DNA of 64,000 nt from Pseudomonas siliginis (GCF_019145195.1 NZ_JAHSTW010000001.1:124001-188000); one strand, 5' to 3'; shown: positions 1 to 9,641, counted from the first letter of the stretch. The notes: a model not told the origin generated them from the sequence alone. Program-made: numbers and translations.

Positions 1-799
1 GTTCCTGTTTCTTCGCCTCGGGCACAGTCGCGCCCATCGGGTTCTGGAAACTGGTCATGCACCAGCAGGCCTTGATCGGGTGACGATCCAGAGTTTGCGC
101 GAGCACACCGAGGTCGATGCCATCGCGCGGGTGCACGGGGATCTCCACGGCTTTGAGCTTCAGACGCTCGAGCACCTGCAGGCTGGCGTAGAACGCCGGG
201 GCCTCGATGGCCACCAGATCACCAGGCTCGGTCACCGCTTGCAGGCACAGGTTCAGCGCTTCGAGCGCGCCGTTGGTGATGAGCAATTCTTCCATCGGCA
301 GCATCAGCCCGCCGACCATGTAGCGCAGAGCAATCTGCCGGCGCAGTTGCGGGTTGCCCGGCGACATATCGGTGACGACCATGCGCGGGTCCATCTCCCG
401 CGCGGCGCTGGCCAGGGAGCGCGACAGGCGTTGCAGCGGGAACAGCGTCGGGCTGGGGAACGCCGAGCCGAAGGGCACGGTGTTGGGGTCTTTGATCGAA
501 TCGAGTACCGAGAACACCAGTTCGCTGACGTCAACCTCGGTGGATTCATTGACCTGGCTGCTGATCACCGGCTCGGAAAATGTGCTCGGCGTATGGGCGT
601 TGACGAAGTAACCGGAGCGCGGCCGGGCGCGGATCAGGCCACGGCGTTCGAGCAGGTAATAGGCCTGGAACACCGTGGACGGGCTGACGCCGTAGGTCTG
701 GCTGGCGTAGCGCACCGACGGCACCCGCTGGCCGTGGCCGAGGACGCCGGAGCGGATCAGTTCAGCGATGTCGTCGGCGAATTTTTCGTAGCGTTTCAT
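1..799 (-). CDS. MocR-type regulator: GntR helix-turn-helix plus aminotransferase-like domain (C-terminus cut by window edge)
   Basis: The visible protein starts at the CAT at 797-799 (MKRYEKFADDIAELI...) with a GntR winged-helix domain over about residues 1-70 (RVPSVRYASQTYGVSPSTVFQAYYLLERRGLI). A linker follows, then the start of a fold-type I aminotransferase domain (TNGALEALNLCLQAV, EAPAFYASLQVLERL). This two-part plan defines the MocR family, in which the aminotransferase-like part binds pyridoxal phosphate and senses a metabolite rather than doing catalysis. The reading frame is still open at base 1, so the PLP lysine is outside the window. The target gene cannot be told from what is visible. 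Confidence 0.85.
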   Translation of the reverse strand, partial: MKRYEKFADDIAELIRSGVLGHGQRVPSVRYASQTYGVSPSTVFQAYYLLERRGLIRARPRSGYFVNAHTPSTFSEPVISSQVNESTEVDVSELVFSVLDSIKDPNTVPFGSAFPSPTLFPLQRLSRSLASAAREMDPRMVVTDMSPGNPQLRRQIALRYMVGGLMLPMEELLITNGALEALNLCLQAVTEPGDLVAIEAPAFYASLQVLERLKLKAVEIPVHPRDGIDLGVLAQTLDRHPIKACWCMTSFQNPMGATVPEAKKQE

Positions 800-871
800 C
801 GGTGGGCCTTGGTGGACTTGATTTTGTGGGGTGTCAGGGAAGGAGCCCTCACCCTAGCCCTCTCCCAGAGG

Positions 872-1133
872 GAGAGGGGACTGATTGGGGGATGCTGATG
901 AAATATGCCGACCTGACAGTGCTTTGCCGAATCCATAATCGACTCGGTCTTTCAGGTCGATGCATAGCGACAGACACCTCGGTCGGCTCCCTCTCCCTCC
1001 GGGAGAGGGGACTGATTGGGGGATGCTGATGAAATACGCCGACCTGACAGTGCTTTGCCGAATCCATAATCGACTCGGTCTTTCAGGTCGATGCATAGCG
1101 ACAGACACCTCGGTCGGCTCCCTCTCCCTCCGG
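872..1133. repeat. Tandem duplication of a 131-bp unit with hairpin borders
   Basis: The bases 872-1002 and 1003-1133 are two head-to-tail copies of the same 131-bp unit. The only difference I see is T/C in AAATATGCCG versus AAATACGCCG. The outer borders and the junction all carry CCCTCTCCC(t/a)(c/g)(c/a)GGGAGAGGG-type hairpins, and the whole block is framed by inverted CCCTCACCC...GGGTGAGGG arms (about 847-1154). It fills most of the 369-bp gap between the MocR gene and ccoG. No credible gene lies within it; the short open frames here repeat with the unit. Confidence 0.9.
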
Positions 1134-1168
1134 GAGAGGGCTGGGGTGAGGGCAGCAATGCCAAATTC

Positions 1169-2599
1169 TCAACGATTTATCGGCGCCACAAACCGGCTCT
1201 TCGTCACGCTGTAAACCTGGGGCTCGTCACTGTCTTCAATCCTGAAACTCAATGTCTGCGAACTGCTCGCCGGGCGCTCGGTGGTCATCGCCACCGACAC
1301 CGGCACATCGACAATCTCTCCCGGCGCCAGGCTCAGGGCCGTTTTGCCCTGCAACTCAAACCCGTCGCCATCAACCAGACTCAACCGGTATTCCTGTCGC
1401 TGCTGAGTCTTGTTGATCACTTTCAGCGAATAAATATTCTCGATCTGCCCCTGAGCGTTCTCGCGGAACAACCCGCGATCCTTGGTCACGTCCAGCGACA
1501 CCATCGGCCGCTCGATCAATGCCAGCGCCAACGTTCCGATCATCACCAACAACACCGCCGTATAGCCAATCAAACGCGGACGCAGCAGATGGGTTTTGCC
1601 GCCCTGCAATTCGCGCTCGGAACTGTAGCGGATCAGGCCGCGCGGGTAATGCATTTTGTCCATGATCGAATCGCAGGCGTCGATGCACGCTGCGCAGCCG
1701 ATGCATTCCATTTGCAAGCCATCGCGGATGTCGATGCCGGTCGGGCAGACCTGCACGCACAACTGGCAGTCGATGCAATCACCCAGGCCGGCTTCGACCG
1801 GGCGCACATCACGCTTGCGTGGACCACGGTTTTCGCCACGGGCGGCATCATACGCAATGGTCAACGTGTCCTTGTCGAACATCACACTCTGAAACCGCGC
1901 ATACGGGCACATGTGCATGCACACGGCTTCACGCAGCCAACCGGCGTTGATGTAGGTGGCGGCGGCGAAGAACAGCACCCAGAACAGACTGACGCCACCG
2001 ATCTGCAGGGTCAGCAAATCTTCAGCCAGCGGCCGGATCGGGGTGAAGTAACCGACGAAGGTCAGGCCGGTCATCACGCTGATCGCCAGCCACAACGTGT
2101 GCTTGGCGGCGCGCCGCGCCAGTTTGTTCAGGCTCCACGGCGCCGCTTGCAGTTTGATCCGTTGGTTGCGTTCGCCTTCGGTGATCTTCTCGCACCACAT
2201 GAAGATCCACGTCCACGAACTCTGCGGGCAGGTGTAACCACACCAGACGCGACCGGCAAACACGGTGATGGCGAAGAGTCCGAACGCAGCGATGATCAGC
2301 AGCGCCGAGAGCAAAATGAAATCCTGCGGCCAGAACGTCGCGCCAAAGATATGGAATTTGCTTTCCGCCAGATCCCACAGCACCGCCTGCCGACCGCCCC
2401 AGTTCAGCCACACGGTGCCGAAGAACAGCAGGAACAGAAACCCGGCACCGCTCATACGCAGGTTGCGGAACAGGCCGGTGAAACTGCGGGTGTGGATCTG
2501 CTTGTCGGTGGAGCCGGCAGTCGCCTTCAGTGGGCGCGCGGGTACGCTTTTTATCGTTGGCGATGCTTCTACGGTTCGGACGGGGATTTGCTCGCTCAT
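1169..2599 (-). CDS. ccoG: CcoG-type cytochrome c oxidase accessory protein (4Fe-4S membrane protein)
   Basis: A 476-residue membrane iron-sulfur protein. In the family CcoG supports assembly of cbb3 oxidase and has been linked to reduction of Cu(II) for insertion. Visible features are several N-terminal membrane helices (from about residue 50), a CGYTCPQ motif near 120, and two ferredoxin-type clusters, CIDCQLCVQVCP near 275 and CIGCAACIDAC near 299, followed by another helix and an immunoglobulin-like C-terminal domain. The ATG at 2599 matches the usual N-terminus; an ATG 24 bases upstream is the alternative. Unusually for Pseudomonas, no ccoNOP or ccoHIS genes adjoin it, so it may be a second, isolated copy. 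Confidence 0.92.
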   Translation of the reverse strand: MSEQIPVRTVEASPTIKSVPARPLKATAGSTDKQIHTRSFTGLFRNLRMSGAGFLFLLFFGTVWLNWGGRQAVLWDLAESKFHIFGATFWPQDFILLSALLIIAAFGLFAITVFAGRVWCGYTCPQSSWTWIFMWCEKITEGERNQRIKLQAAPWSLNKLARRAAKHTLWLAISVMTGLTFVGYFTPIRPLAEDLLTLQIGGVSLFWVLFFAAATYINAGWLREAVCMHMCPYARFQSVMFDKDTLTIAYDAARGENRGPRKRDVRPVEAGLGDCIDCQLCVQVCPTGIDIRDGLQMECIGCAACIDACDSIMDKMHYPRGLIRYSSERELQGGKTHLLRPRLIGYTAVLLVMIGTLALALIERPMVSLDVTKDRGLFRENAQGQIENIYSLKVINKTQQRQEYRLSLVDGDGFELQGKTALSLAPGEIVDVPVSVAMTTERPASSSQTLSFRIEDSDEPQVYSVTKSRFVAPINR

Positions 2600-2780
2600 G
2601 GTCGTTCGCTCATCAGCCTCCATCAGGCCGATGCACTATGAGCGCCGATCTGTTTGCAGAACAGACTCAGGTTTGGCAATAAAAAGCGGATCAGATGGGG
2701 TTTGGCGCAATCCCTGCGACAACTTGAAGCATCAGGGTGGGCGCGGCGCAAACGCCTATCGCGGATGTTTGCGCAGCGTA

Positions 2781-2794
2781 TTGAGCGAGGTCAA
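2781..2794. promoter_or_regulatory. ANR/FNR-type site candidate upstream of ccoG
   Basis: TTGAGCGAGGTCAA has the two half-sites TTGA and TCAA spaced by six bases, the arrangement of the ANR/FNR box (TTGAT-N4-ATCAA) with both inner bases changed. It lies about 180 bp upstream of the ccoG start and just beyond the DUF3203 stop. Oxygen-controlled expression would fit a cbb3 accessory gene, but a match of this length can occur by chance. Confidence 0.4.
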
Positions 2795-3043
2795 TCAAAC
2801 CACCGAACCACTGTCATCGGCTTTAACGTGCTTGCGCCCGTCTTTAGCCCCGGCCACGGTCAGGGCATTGGCTTCTGCTTCGGTGATGTAGGCGCGTTTG
2901 CCTTCGATTTCCACGAACGACATGGCTTTTTCGCTATCGGTCTCGACTGTCAACGTGTCGCAGATACGGATTTCCTCACCATGCTCGACGGTGAAAAAAC
3001 ACACTTTCTGCTCAGGGTTGGATTCATCGATTCGAACGGGCAT
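2795..3043 (-). CDS. DUF3203 family protein
   Basis: An 82-residue protein (MPVRIDESNPEQKVCFFTVEHGEEIRI...) recognised as the small Pseudomonas DUF3203 family, whose function is unknown. It has no signal peptide or membrane segment and is rather acidic, with a C-terminal stretch (AYITEAEANALTVAGAKDGRKH) likely to be helical. A good ribosome site (AAGGA) lies eight bases before the ATG. It reads in the same direction as ccoG, 195 bp upstream of it, so the two could share a transcript, though the ANR-like site suggests ccoG has its own promoter. Confidence 0.75.
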   Translation of the reverse strand: MPVRIDESNPEQKVCFFTVEHGEEIRICDTLTVETDSEKAMSFVEIEGKRAYITEAEANALTVAGAKDGRKHVKADDSGSVV

Positions 3044-3164
3044 GGCGGCAGTCCTTGTTCCAGTGAGGTCTTCATATTAGGAAGCGCAGCGCGCCGATCG
3101 TTCTGCGCAACCGATTAATGGTCGCTGTTGTCCATCGTTTATCTAACCAAACAAGGGAGGCACG

Positions 3165-3677
3165 ATGGAAGACTGGTGGGATGAAGTGTGGGCAACGGTG
3201 CAAGCCGAATTTGCCGACATCGGCGACGCCTCGCAAATGACCCGGATCACCGTACGCCTGCTGATGGCGGCGATTCTCGGCGGGATTCTCGGATTTGAGC
3301 GCGAGCATAAAGGCAAGGCAGCGGGCGTGCGCACGCACATGCTGGTGGCGTTGGGGGCTGCACTATTTGTGTTGGTGCCGCAGACCTCGGGCGCGGAATC
3401 CGATGCGATGAGTCGAGTCTTGCAAGGCGTAATTGCCGGGATCGGCTTTCTCGGCGCCGGCACCATTCTGAAAAATCAGCAGGGCGACGAATCCCATGTC
3501 AAAGGTCTGACCACAGCAGCTGGATTGTGGATGACTGCAGCGATCGGCGTGGCGGCGGGGCTGGGCAAGGAGGCGACGGCATTGCTCAGTACCATTCTGG
3601 CACTGGCGATCTTCAGTGTGATGCCGTACGTGGTCAGAGTGTTCGAAAAGGATGTCGACAAGAACGACCACCTCTGA
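3165..3677 (+). CDS. MgtC/SapB family inner-membrane protein
   Basis: A 170-residue protein with about four or five membrane helices. It carries the MgtC/SapB hallmarks: LGFEREHKGKAAGVRTHMLVALGAALF after the first helix and GVIAGIGFLGAGTIL in the middle. MgtC proteins help growth at low magnesium and modulate the F-type ATP synthase in some pathogens; SapB-type members are less well understood. The protein ends soon after the last helix (VRVFEKDVDKNDHL), so it lacks the long cytosolic ACT-like C-terminal domain of Salmonella MgtC and is the short SapB type. The start has a strong site (GGGAGGCACG-ATG). Confidence 0.88.
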   Translation: MEDWWDEVWATVQAEFADIGDASQMTRITVRLLMAAILGGILGFEREHKGKAAGVRTHMLVALGAALFVLVPQTSGAESDAMSRVLQGVIAGIGFLGAGTILKNQQGDESHVKGLTTAAGLWMTAAIGVAAGLGKEATALLSTILALAIFSVMPYVVRVFEKDVDKNDHL

Positions 3678-3694
3678 CTCCCCGCCGGCTGATT

Positions 3695-3723
3695 ATCGTT
3701 CCCACGCTTCGCGTGGGAACGAT
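3695..3723. repeat. Short perfect hairpin (CGTTCCCACGC-TTC-GCGTGGGAACG)
   Basis: Eleven base pairs of CGTTCCCACGC pair across a three-base TTC loop, extended by two further A-T pairs. This is one of the recurrent dispersed palindromes of the P. fluorescens group. It sits in the convergent gap between the MgtC-like gene and the proline-rich gene and has no T-run, so it is a repeat element rather than a classical terminator, although it could protect transcript ends. Confidence 0.8.
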
Positions 3724-3737
3724 CAGGGGGGCAGGGG

Positions 3738-3896
3738 TCAGACGATCACTGGTGGCATCGTATTCGGTGGCTCTTCTTTCGGCGGTGGCGTGATGCCTGG
3801 TGGCTCTTGCTCAGGGACCGGCGGCGGCTCGGTATCCGGCAGGGTGGGTTTGTCGATGTTCGGATCAGGCGTTTCCGCCGGGATCGGGATGTTCAT
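3738..3896 (-). CDS. Small proline-rich protein (52 residues)
   Basis: A 52-residue frame, MNIPIPAETPDPNIDKPTLPDTEPPPVPEQEPPGITPPPKEEP followed by nine residues, with about one residue in three proline and many acidic residues. There is no signal peptide, membrane segment or recognised domain. The gene call rests on a textbook ribosome site (TGGAGGTCATCAG-ATG) and on composition that makes sense as protein only on this strand; the opposite frame is glycine/serine-rich and lacks a good start. Function unknown; probably extended and disordered. Confidence 0.65.
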   Translation of the reverse strand: MNIPIPAETPDPNIDKPTLPDTEPPPVPEQEPPGITPPPKEEPPNTMPPVIV

Positions 3897-3995
3897 CTGA
3901 TGACCTCCATATGGCACATGGCGTGGGACGTGCTTAAGTGAGTTGACCCGGGCACGGCAAATTCGATCCGCCGGTTTGTCTTGTTAATTTCATCT

Positions 3996-4023
3996 GAACT
4001 TTTCCCCGCGCCGGTTGCTCGGA
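3996..4023 (+). promoter_or_regulatory. AlgU (sigma-22)-like promoter candidate for glgE
   Basis: GAACTT at 3996-4001 is followed, after 17 bases, by TCGGA at 4019-4023. The AlgU/RpoE-type consensus is GAACTT-N16/17-TCTGA. It lies about 90 bases before the glgE start, in a 217-bp gap holding no gene. Envelope-stress control of glucan and trehalose genes would be reasonable, but the -10 element is imperfect. Confidence 0.4.
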
Positions 4024-4113
4024 ACCTATGTGAGTTCATGACAGGGCCGGCGCTTTGTCGCGAATACTGTTCCGGCACAAGAGCGTCCTTGGGGCGTTAA
4101 GGAGAGATGCTCA

Positions 4114-6111
4114 ATGACTGCTGAAAGACCTTCAGAGCTGAGTTACAACCCGCACATGCCATTGTCGCAGGCGTTGCTGCTGCCTCGAATCGTCATCGAA
4201 AACACCATGCCGACCCTCGACGGCGGCCAGTTCGCCGCCAAATCGATTGCCGGGCGCGAAGTGGTGGTGACTAGCAAGGTGTTTGCCGACGGCCATGACA
4301 AGCTCGCCGTGCGCATTCGCTGGCGCGAGGAAGGCCAGGAAACCTGGCAAACCGAGGTCATGTCCGATCAGGGCAACAACACCTGGCAAGGCCAGTTCCG
4401 CCCCGAGGAACAGGGCCGCTACCTGTATTGCATCGAAGCGTGGATCGATCATTTCGCCAGCTTCCAGTACGAACTGGAAAAGAAGCACAACGCTGCTGTG
4501 CCGGTTTCCCTGGAGCTGCAGGAAGGCCGGAGCATGGTGCAACAGGCCGCCGAACGCAGCGAAGGTCAGCTCAGCGAGCAGCTTGCCGCGCTGCACCATG
4601 AATTGTCCGGTCTGCTCGAAACCGAGCAGGTCGCGCTGTTTCTGCACTCGCGCAGTGCAGAGCTGATGGCTCAGGCCGATCACCGCGCCTACCTCAGCAT
4701 CAGCGCCGAATTCCCCATGGACGTCGAGCGCGAACTCGCCGAGTTCGCCAGTTGGTACGAGCTGTTTCCGCGCTCGATCACCGACGATCCCCAGCGTCAC
4801 GGCACTTTCAACGATGTGCATTCGCGTCTGCCGATGATTCAGGACATGGGCTTCGACGTGCTGTACTTCACGCCGATCCACCCGATCGGCCGCGCCCACC
4901 GCAAGGGCCGCAACAATTCCCTGACTGCCGGCCCGGATGATCCGGGCAGCCCGTACGCGATCGGCAGCGAGGAGGGTGGCCACGAAGCGATTCACTCGCA
5001 ACTCGGCACCCGTGAAGATTTCCGCCGCCTGGTGGCTGCCGCCGCCGACCATGGCCTGGAAATCGCTCTCGACTTCGCTATCCAGTGTTCCCAGGATCAC
5101 CCGTGGCTCAAGGAGCATCCGGGCTGGTTCAACTGGCGCCCGGACGGCACGATCAAATACGCCGAAAACCCGCCGAAGAAATACCAGGACATCGTCAACG
5201 TCGATTTCTATGCGCCGGATGCGATTCCGAGCCTGTGGGTCGAGTTGCGCGACATCGTCGTCGGCTGGGTCAAGGAAGGCGTGAAAATCTTCCGCGTTGA
5301 CAACCCGCACACCAAACCGCTGCCGTTCTGGCAATGGCTGATCGCCGATGTGCGCACGCTGTATCCGGAAGTGATCTTCCTCGCCGAGGCCTTCACCACG
5401 CCGGCGATGATGGCGCGTCTGGGCAAGGTCGGGTATTCGCAGAGCTACACCTATTTCACCTGGCGCAATACCAAGGCCGAGCTGGCGGAATATTTCACCG
5501 AGCTGAACCAGTCGCCGTGGCGCGAATGCTACCGGCCGAATTTCTTCGTCAATACCCCGGACATCAACCCGGCGTTTTTGCATGAGTCGGGGCGTCCCGG
5601 TTTCCTCATTCGCGCGGCGCTGGCGACTATGGGCTCGGGTCTGTGGGGCATGTATTCCGGCTTCGAGCTGTGCGAATCGGCACCGGTGCCGGGCAAACAG
5701 GAATATCTGGATTCGGAGAAATACGAGATCCGTGTCCGCGACTTCACCGCACCGGGCAACATCATTGCCGAGATCGCCCAGCTCAACCGCATCCGCCGGC
5801 AGAACCCGGCGCTGCACACCCATTTGGGCCTGAAGATCTACAACGCCTGGAACGACAACATTCTGTTCTTCGGCAAGCGCAGCGCCGATGGCACGAACTT
5901 CATTCTGGTCGCGGTCAGCCTCGATCCGCATAACGTGCAGGAAGCGAATTTCGAACTGCCGCTGTGGGAAATGGGCCTGCCGGACGACGCCACCACCCAT
6001 GGCGAAGATTTGATGAATGGCCATCGCTGGGACTGGCACGGCAAATATCAGTTCATGCGCATCGACCCGGCGTATCAGCCGTTCGGGATTTGGCGAATTA
6101 CAGCTTCGTAA
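4114..6111 (+). CDS. glgE: Alpha-1,4-glucan:maltose-1-phosphate maltosyltransferase
   Basis: GlgE transfers maltosyl units from alpha-maltose-1-phosphate to the non-reducing end of alpha-1,4-glucans. The 665-residue length and plan fit the family: an N-terminal domain S/N region (to about 190), then a GH13_3 barrel. The likely nucleophile is Asp396 in FRVDNPH and the acid/base is Glu425 in LAEAF, close to Asp394/Glu423 of the Streptomyces enzyme. A strong ribosome site (AAGGAGAGATGCTCA) precedes the ATG. With the downstream treS-maltokinase and glgB genes it forms the complete GlgE route from trehalose to branched glucan. Confidence 0.96.
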   Translation: MTAERPSELSYNPHMPLSQALLLPRIVIENTMPTLDGGQFAAKSIAGREVVVTSKVFADGHDKLAVRIRWREEGQETWQTEVMSDQGNNTWQGQFRPEEQGRYLYCIEAWIDHFASFQYELEKKHNAAVPVSLELQEGRSMVQQAAERSEGQLSEQLAALHHELSGLLETEQVALFLHSRSAELMAQADHRAYLSISAEFPMDVERELAEFASWYELFPRSITDDPQRHGTFNDVHSRLPMIQDMGFDVLYFTPIHPIGRAHRKGRNNSLTAGPDDPGSPYAIGSEEGGHEAIHSQLGTREDFRRLVAAAADHGLEIALDFAIQCSQDHPWLKEHPGWFNWRPDGTIKYAENPPKKYQDIVNVDFYAPDAIPSLWVELRDIVVGWVKEGVKIFRVDNPHTKPLPFWQWLIADVRTLYPEVIFLAEAFTTPAMMARLGKVGYSQSYTYFTWRNTKAELAEYFTELNQSPWRECYRPNFFVNTPDINPAFLHESGRPGFLIRAALATMGSGLWGMYSGFELCESAPVPGKQEYLDSEKYEIRVRDFTAPGNIIAEIAQLNRIRRQNPALHTHLGLKIYNAWNDNILFFGKRSADGTNFILVAVSLDPHNVQEANFELPLWEMGLPDDATTHGEDLMNGHRWDWHGKYQFMRIDPAYQPFGIWRITAS

Positions 6112-6126
6112 CATTTGCACCGCACT

Positions 6127-6242
6127 TGTGGCGAGGGGATTTATCCCCGTTGGGGCGCGCAGCGGCCCCTTTTTTCAAGCTGCACCGCGTTAACAATTTG
6201 CGACTGCTGCGCAGCCGAACGGGGATAAATCCCCTCGCCACA
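6127..6242. repeat. Long inverted repeat (GTGGCGAGGGGATTTATCCCCG...)
   Basis: The arm TGTGGCGAGGGGATTTATCC near 6127 returns inverted at 6220-6242 (GGATAAATCCCCTCGCCACA), with a smaller GCGCAGC-type palindrome between. This is a paired dispersed repeat of the P. fluorescens type lying between glgE and treS. The treS ribosome site comes after it, so the pair may modulate transcription or message stability inside the operon. Confidence 0.85.
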
Positions 6243-6297
6243 GGGGCTCACCACTGCGAGTCCCTCGGTGTATCAGAGAATTTTTCAGGAGTTCCAC

Positions 6298-9200
6298 ATG
6301 GCGAAGAAACCCAAGGCAGCCGCCTTCATCAAAGACCCGCTCTGGTACAAGGACGCGGTGATCTATCAGGTTCACGTCAAATCGTTTTTCGACTCCAACA
6401 ATGACGGGATCGGCGACTTTCCCGGGCTTATCGCCAAACTCGATTACATTGCCGACCTCGGCGTCAATACCATCTGGCTGCTGCCGTTCTATCCCTCGCC
6501 ACGTCGCGACGACGGTTACGACATCGCCGAATACCGTGGCGTGCACAGCGACTATGGGACCATGGCCGACGCCAAGCGCTTCATTGCCGAAGCGCACAAG
6601 CGCGGTCTGCGGGTGATTACCGAACTGGTCATCAACCACACCTCCGACCAGCACCCGTGGTTCCAGCGTGCGCGTAAAGCCAAGCCGGGTTCGGCGGCGC
6701 GGGATTTCTACGTCTGGTCCGATGACGACCAGAAATACGACGGCACGCGGATCATCTTCCTCGACACCGAGAAGTCCAACTGGACCTGGGACCCGGTCGC
6801 CGGTCAGTACTTCTGGCACCGCTTCTACTCGCACCAGCCGGATCTGAACTTCGATAACCCGCAAGTCATGAAAGCCGTGTTGTCGGTGATGCGCTACTGG
6901 CTGGACATGGGCATCGACGGCCTGCGCCTCGATGCGATTCCGTACCTGATCGAGCGCGACGGCACCAACAACGAAAACCTGCCCGAGACCCACGACGTCC
7001 TTAAGCAGATCCGTGCCGAGATCGACGCCAACTACCCCGACCGCATGCTGCTGGCCGAGGCCAACCAATGGCCGGAAGACACTCAGCTGTATTTCGGCGA
7101 TACCGATGCCGCTGGCGTCAATGGCGACGAATGCCATATGGCCTTCCATTTCCCGCTGATGCCGCGCATGTACATGGCGCTGGCGCAGGAAGATCGTTTT
7201 CCGATCACCGACATCCTGCGTCAGACCCCGGAGATTCCGGCGAACTGTCAGTGGGCGATTTTCCTGCGTAATCACGATGAGCTGACCCTGGAAATGGTCA
7301 CCGACCGTGAGCGCGATTACCTGTGGAATTACTACGCGGCTGACCGTCGCGCGCGGATCAACCTCGGTATTCGCCGTCGTCTCGCACCGTTGATGGAACG
7401 CGACCGTCGCCGCATCGAACTGCTCAACAGCCTGCTGCTGTCGATGCCCGGCACGCCGACCCTGTATTACGGCGACGAAATCGGTATGGGCGACAACATC
7501 TACCTCGGCGACCGCGATGGCGTGCGTACACCGATGCAGTGGTCGATCGACCGCAACGGCGGTTTCTCCCGCGCCGATCCGGCCAGTCTGGTACTGCCGC
7601 CGATCATGGACCCGCAGTATGGCTATCAGTCGGTCAACGTAGAAACCCAGTCCGGCGATCCGCACTCGCTGTTGAACTGGACGCGGCGCCTGCTCGCGGT
7701 GCGCAAGCAGTCGAAAGCCTTCGGCCGTGGCACCTTGAAAATGCTCTCGCCGAGCAACCGTCGCGTGCTGGCTTACACCCGCGAATACACCGATGCCGAC
7801 GGCAAGCACGAAATCATTCTGTGCGTGGCCAACGTCTCGCGCAGTGCGCAAGCGGTCGAACTGGACCTGTCGGCGTATGTCGGCATGGTGCCGGTGGAAA
7901 TGCTCGGCGGTAACGCGTTCCCGCCGATCGGTCAGTTGAATTTCCTCCTGACCCTGGCGCCGTACGGTTTCTATTGGTTTGCACTGGCGGCAGAAAACCA
8001 GATGCCGAGCTGGCACGTCGAGCCGGCGCAGAGCCTGCCGGACTTCACCACGCTGGTACTGAAAAAACGCATGGAAGAACTGCTCGAAGCGCCATCGCGG
8101 ACGACGCTGGAGCAAAGCATTCTGCCGAGCTGGCTGCAGAACCGTCGCTGGTTCGCCGGCAAGGACGCGGCGATCGAGAAGGTCAATCTGGCTTACGGCG
8201 TGCGTTTCGGTGATGCCCAGCATCCGGTGCTGCTCAGCGAAATCGAAGTCACCAGCGGTGGCCAGACCAACCGTTATCAACTGCCGTTCGGCTTCATTGC
8301 CGAAGACCATGTCGGCCCGCCGTTGCCGCAGCAATTGGCGCTATCGCGTGTACGCCGTGTGCGTCAGGTCGGCCTGATTACCGATGCGTTCAGCCTGGAA
8401 ACCTTCGTCCGCGCCGTTCTGCAAGGCATGCAGAACAACACCGTACTGGAGTCGATCGAAGGCGAAATCCGCTTCGAACAGACAGATCATCTGGAAAAAC
8501 TCGGCCTCGGCGCCGAGTCGGATGTGCGCTACCTGTCGGCCGAGCAATCGAACAGCTCCGTGGTTGTCGGCAACAGCCTGGTGCTTAAGCTGATACGCAA
8601 AGTGGCTTCTGGCGTACACCCGGAACTGGAGATGAGCGCTTACCTGACCGAGGCCGGGTTTGCCAATATCTCGCCACTGCTGGGTTCGGTGATTCGCCGT
8701 GACGCGCAGGGGGAAGACAACTTGCTGATGATCGCCCAGGGTTACCTGAGCAATCAGGGCGATGCATGGGAATGGACGCAGAACAACCTCGAACGGGCGT
8801 TGCGCGATGAGCTGGCCGACGCCATGTCCGAGCAGGAGCAGCATTACAACGCGCTCGGCGAGCTGAAGGACTTCGCCGGCATGCTCGGCCAACGTCTGGG
8901 CGAGATGCATCAGGTGCTCGCTGCGCCAACCGACAACGCCGACTTTGCGCCGCAAGTGTCGTCGAGCAAGGACATGGCCACGACAGGCAAGGACGTCACC
9001 GCCCAAGTCGAACACGCCTTGAAACTGCTCAAACAGCATCAAGGCGAGTTGAACGCGGCGGATCAGAAACTGGTCAAGCGTCTGCTCGACGAGAAGAAAA
9101 CCATTCTTGCCCATGTGCAGGATCTGGCGAAGAAAGCCACCGGCGGCTTGCGCATTCGGGTGCATGGCGACTTGCATTTGGGCCAAGTGCTGGTGATCAA

Positions 9201-9639
9201 GGGCGACGCCTACTTGATCGACTTTGAGGGCGAACCGGCGCGGCCATTGAGCGAGCGTCGCGGCAAGCACAGCCCGTACAAGGATGTCAGCGGCGTACTG
9301 CGTTCGTTCGATTACGCAGCGGCGATGACCATCAATGTGCACAACGTCGATAACAGCGTCGAAGCCGAAGCGGCGCGCAAACGGGTCGCCGAGCGTTATC
9401 TGCGCGAAGCACGCGAGGCATTTGTCCAGGCATACCGCGAGGCAGCAGCTAGTCTTGAGCATGCCTGGCAGGATCCTGAGGGTGCCGACGCCGCGCTGGC
9501 GTTGTTTGGCCTGGAAAAAGCCGCTTATGAAGTGGCCTACGAGGCGGAAAACCGCCCAACGTGGCTGCCCGTGCCATTGCACGGCTTGTATGGATTATTG
9601 ACAGGGCTTAAACCCTTTTCCGATCTTGGTGGAGAGTAG
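6298..9639 (+). CDS. treS: Trehalose synthase / maltokinase fusion (TreS-Mak)
   Basis: A 1113-residue bifunctional enzyme. The N-terminal half (about 1-550) is a GH13 trehalose synthase that interconverts trehalose and maltose; the GH13 triad reads Asp212 (GLRLDA), Glu254 (LLAEANQW) and Asp327 (RNHDEL). The C-terminal half is a maltokinase that makes maltose-1-phosphate for GlgE, with its kinase-like motif [12 protein letters not shown] near 955 and YLIDFEGEP near 975. The ATG at 6298 follows CAGGAGTTCCAC. The glgB start is two bases beyond the stop, so the genes are cotranscribed. Fusion of the two activities is common in Pseudomonas. Confidence 0.96.
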   Translation: MAKKPKAAAFIKDPLWYKDAVIYQVHVKSFFDSNNDGIGDFPGLIAKLDYIADLGVNTIWLLPFYPSPRRDDGYDIAEYRGVHSDYGTMADAKRFIAEAHKRGLRVITELVINHTSDQHPWFQRARKAKPGSAARDFYVWSDDDQKYDGTRIIFLDTEKSNWTWDPVAGQYFWHRFYSHQPDLNFDNPQVMKAVLSVMRYWLDMGIDGLRLDAIPYLIERDGTNNENLPETHDVLKQIRAEIDANYPDRMLLAEANQWPEDTQLYFGDTDAAGVNGDECHMAFHFPLMPRMYMALAQEDRFPITDILRQTPEIPANCQWAIFLRNHDELTLEMVTDRERDYLWNYYAADRRARINLGIRRRLAPLMERDRRRIELLNSLLLSMPGTPTLYYGDEIGMGDNIYLGDRDGVRTPMQWSIDRNGGFSRADPASLVLPPIMDPQYGYQSVNVETQSGDPHSLLNWTRRLLAVRKQSKAFGRGTLKMLSPSNRRVLAYTREYTDADGKHEIILCVANVSRSAQAVELDLSAYVGMVPVEMLGGNAFPPIGQLNFLLTLAPYGFYWFALAAENQMPSWHVEPAQSLPDFTTLVLKKRMEELLEAPSRTTLEQSILPSWLQNRRWFAGKDAAIEKVNLAYGVRFGDAQHPVLLSEIEVTSGGQTNRYQLPFGFIAEDHVGPPLPQQLALSRVRRVRQVGLITDAFSLETFVRAVLQGMQNNTVLESIEGEIRFEQTDHLEKLGLGAESDVRYLSAEQSNSSVVVGNSLVLKLIRKVASGVHPELEMSAYLTEAGFANISPLLGSVIRRDAQGEDNLLMIAQGYLSNQGDAWEWTQNNLERALRDELADAMSEQEQHYNALGELKDFAGMLGQRLGEMHQVLAAPTDNADFAPQVSSSKDMATTGKDVTAQVEHALKLLKQHQGELNAADQKLVKRLLDEKKTILAHVQDLAKKATGGLRIRVHGDLHLGQVLVIKGDAYLIDFEGEPARPLSERRGKHSPYKDVSGVLRSFDYAAAMTINVHNVDNSVEAEAARKRVAERYLREAREAFVQAYREAAASLEHAWQDPEGADAALALFGLEKAAYEVAYEAENRPTWLPVPLHGLYGLLTGLKPFSDLGGE

Positions 9640-9641
9640 TC

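Noticed and set aside
80..898. A 272-codon plus-strand frame
   Set aside because: Opposite the MocR gene, whose GntR and aminotransferase domains are unmistakable on the minus strand.
872..1133. Tandem repeats as a CRISPR array
   Set aside because: Only two 131-bp units without spacers; no cas genes.
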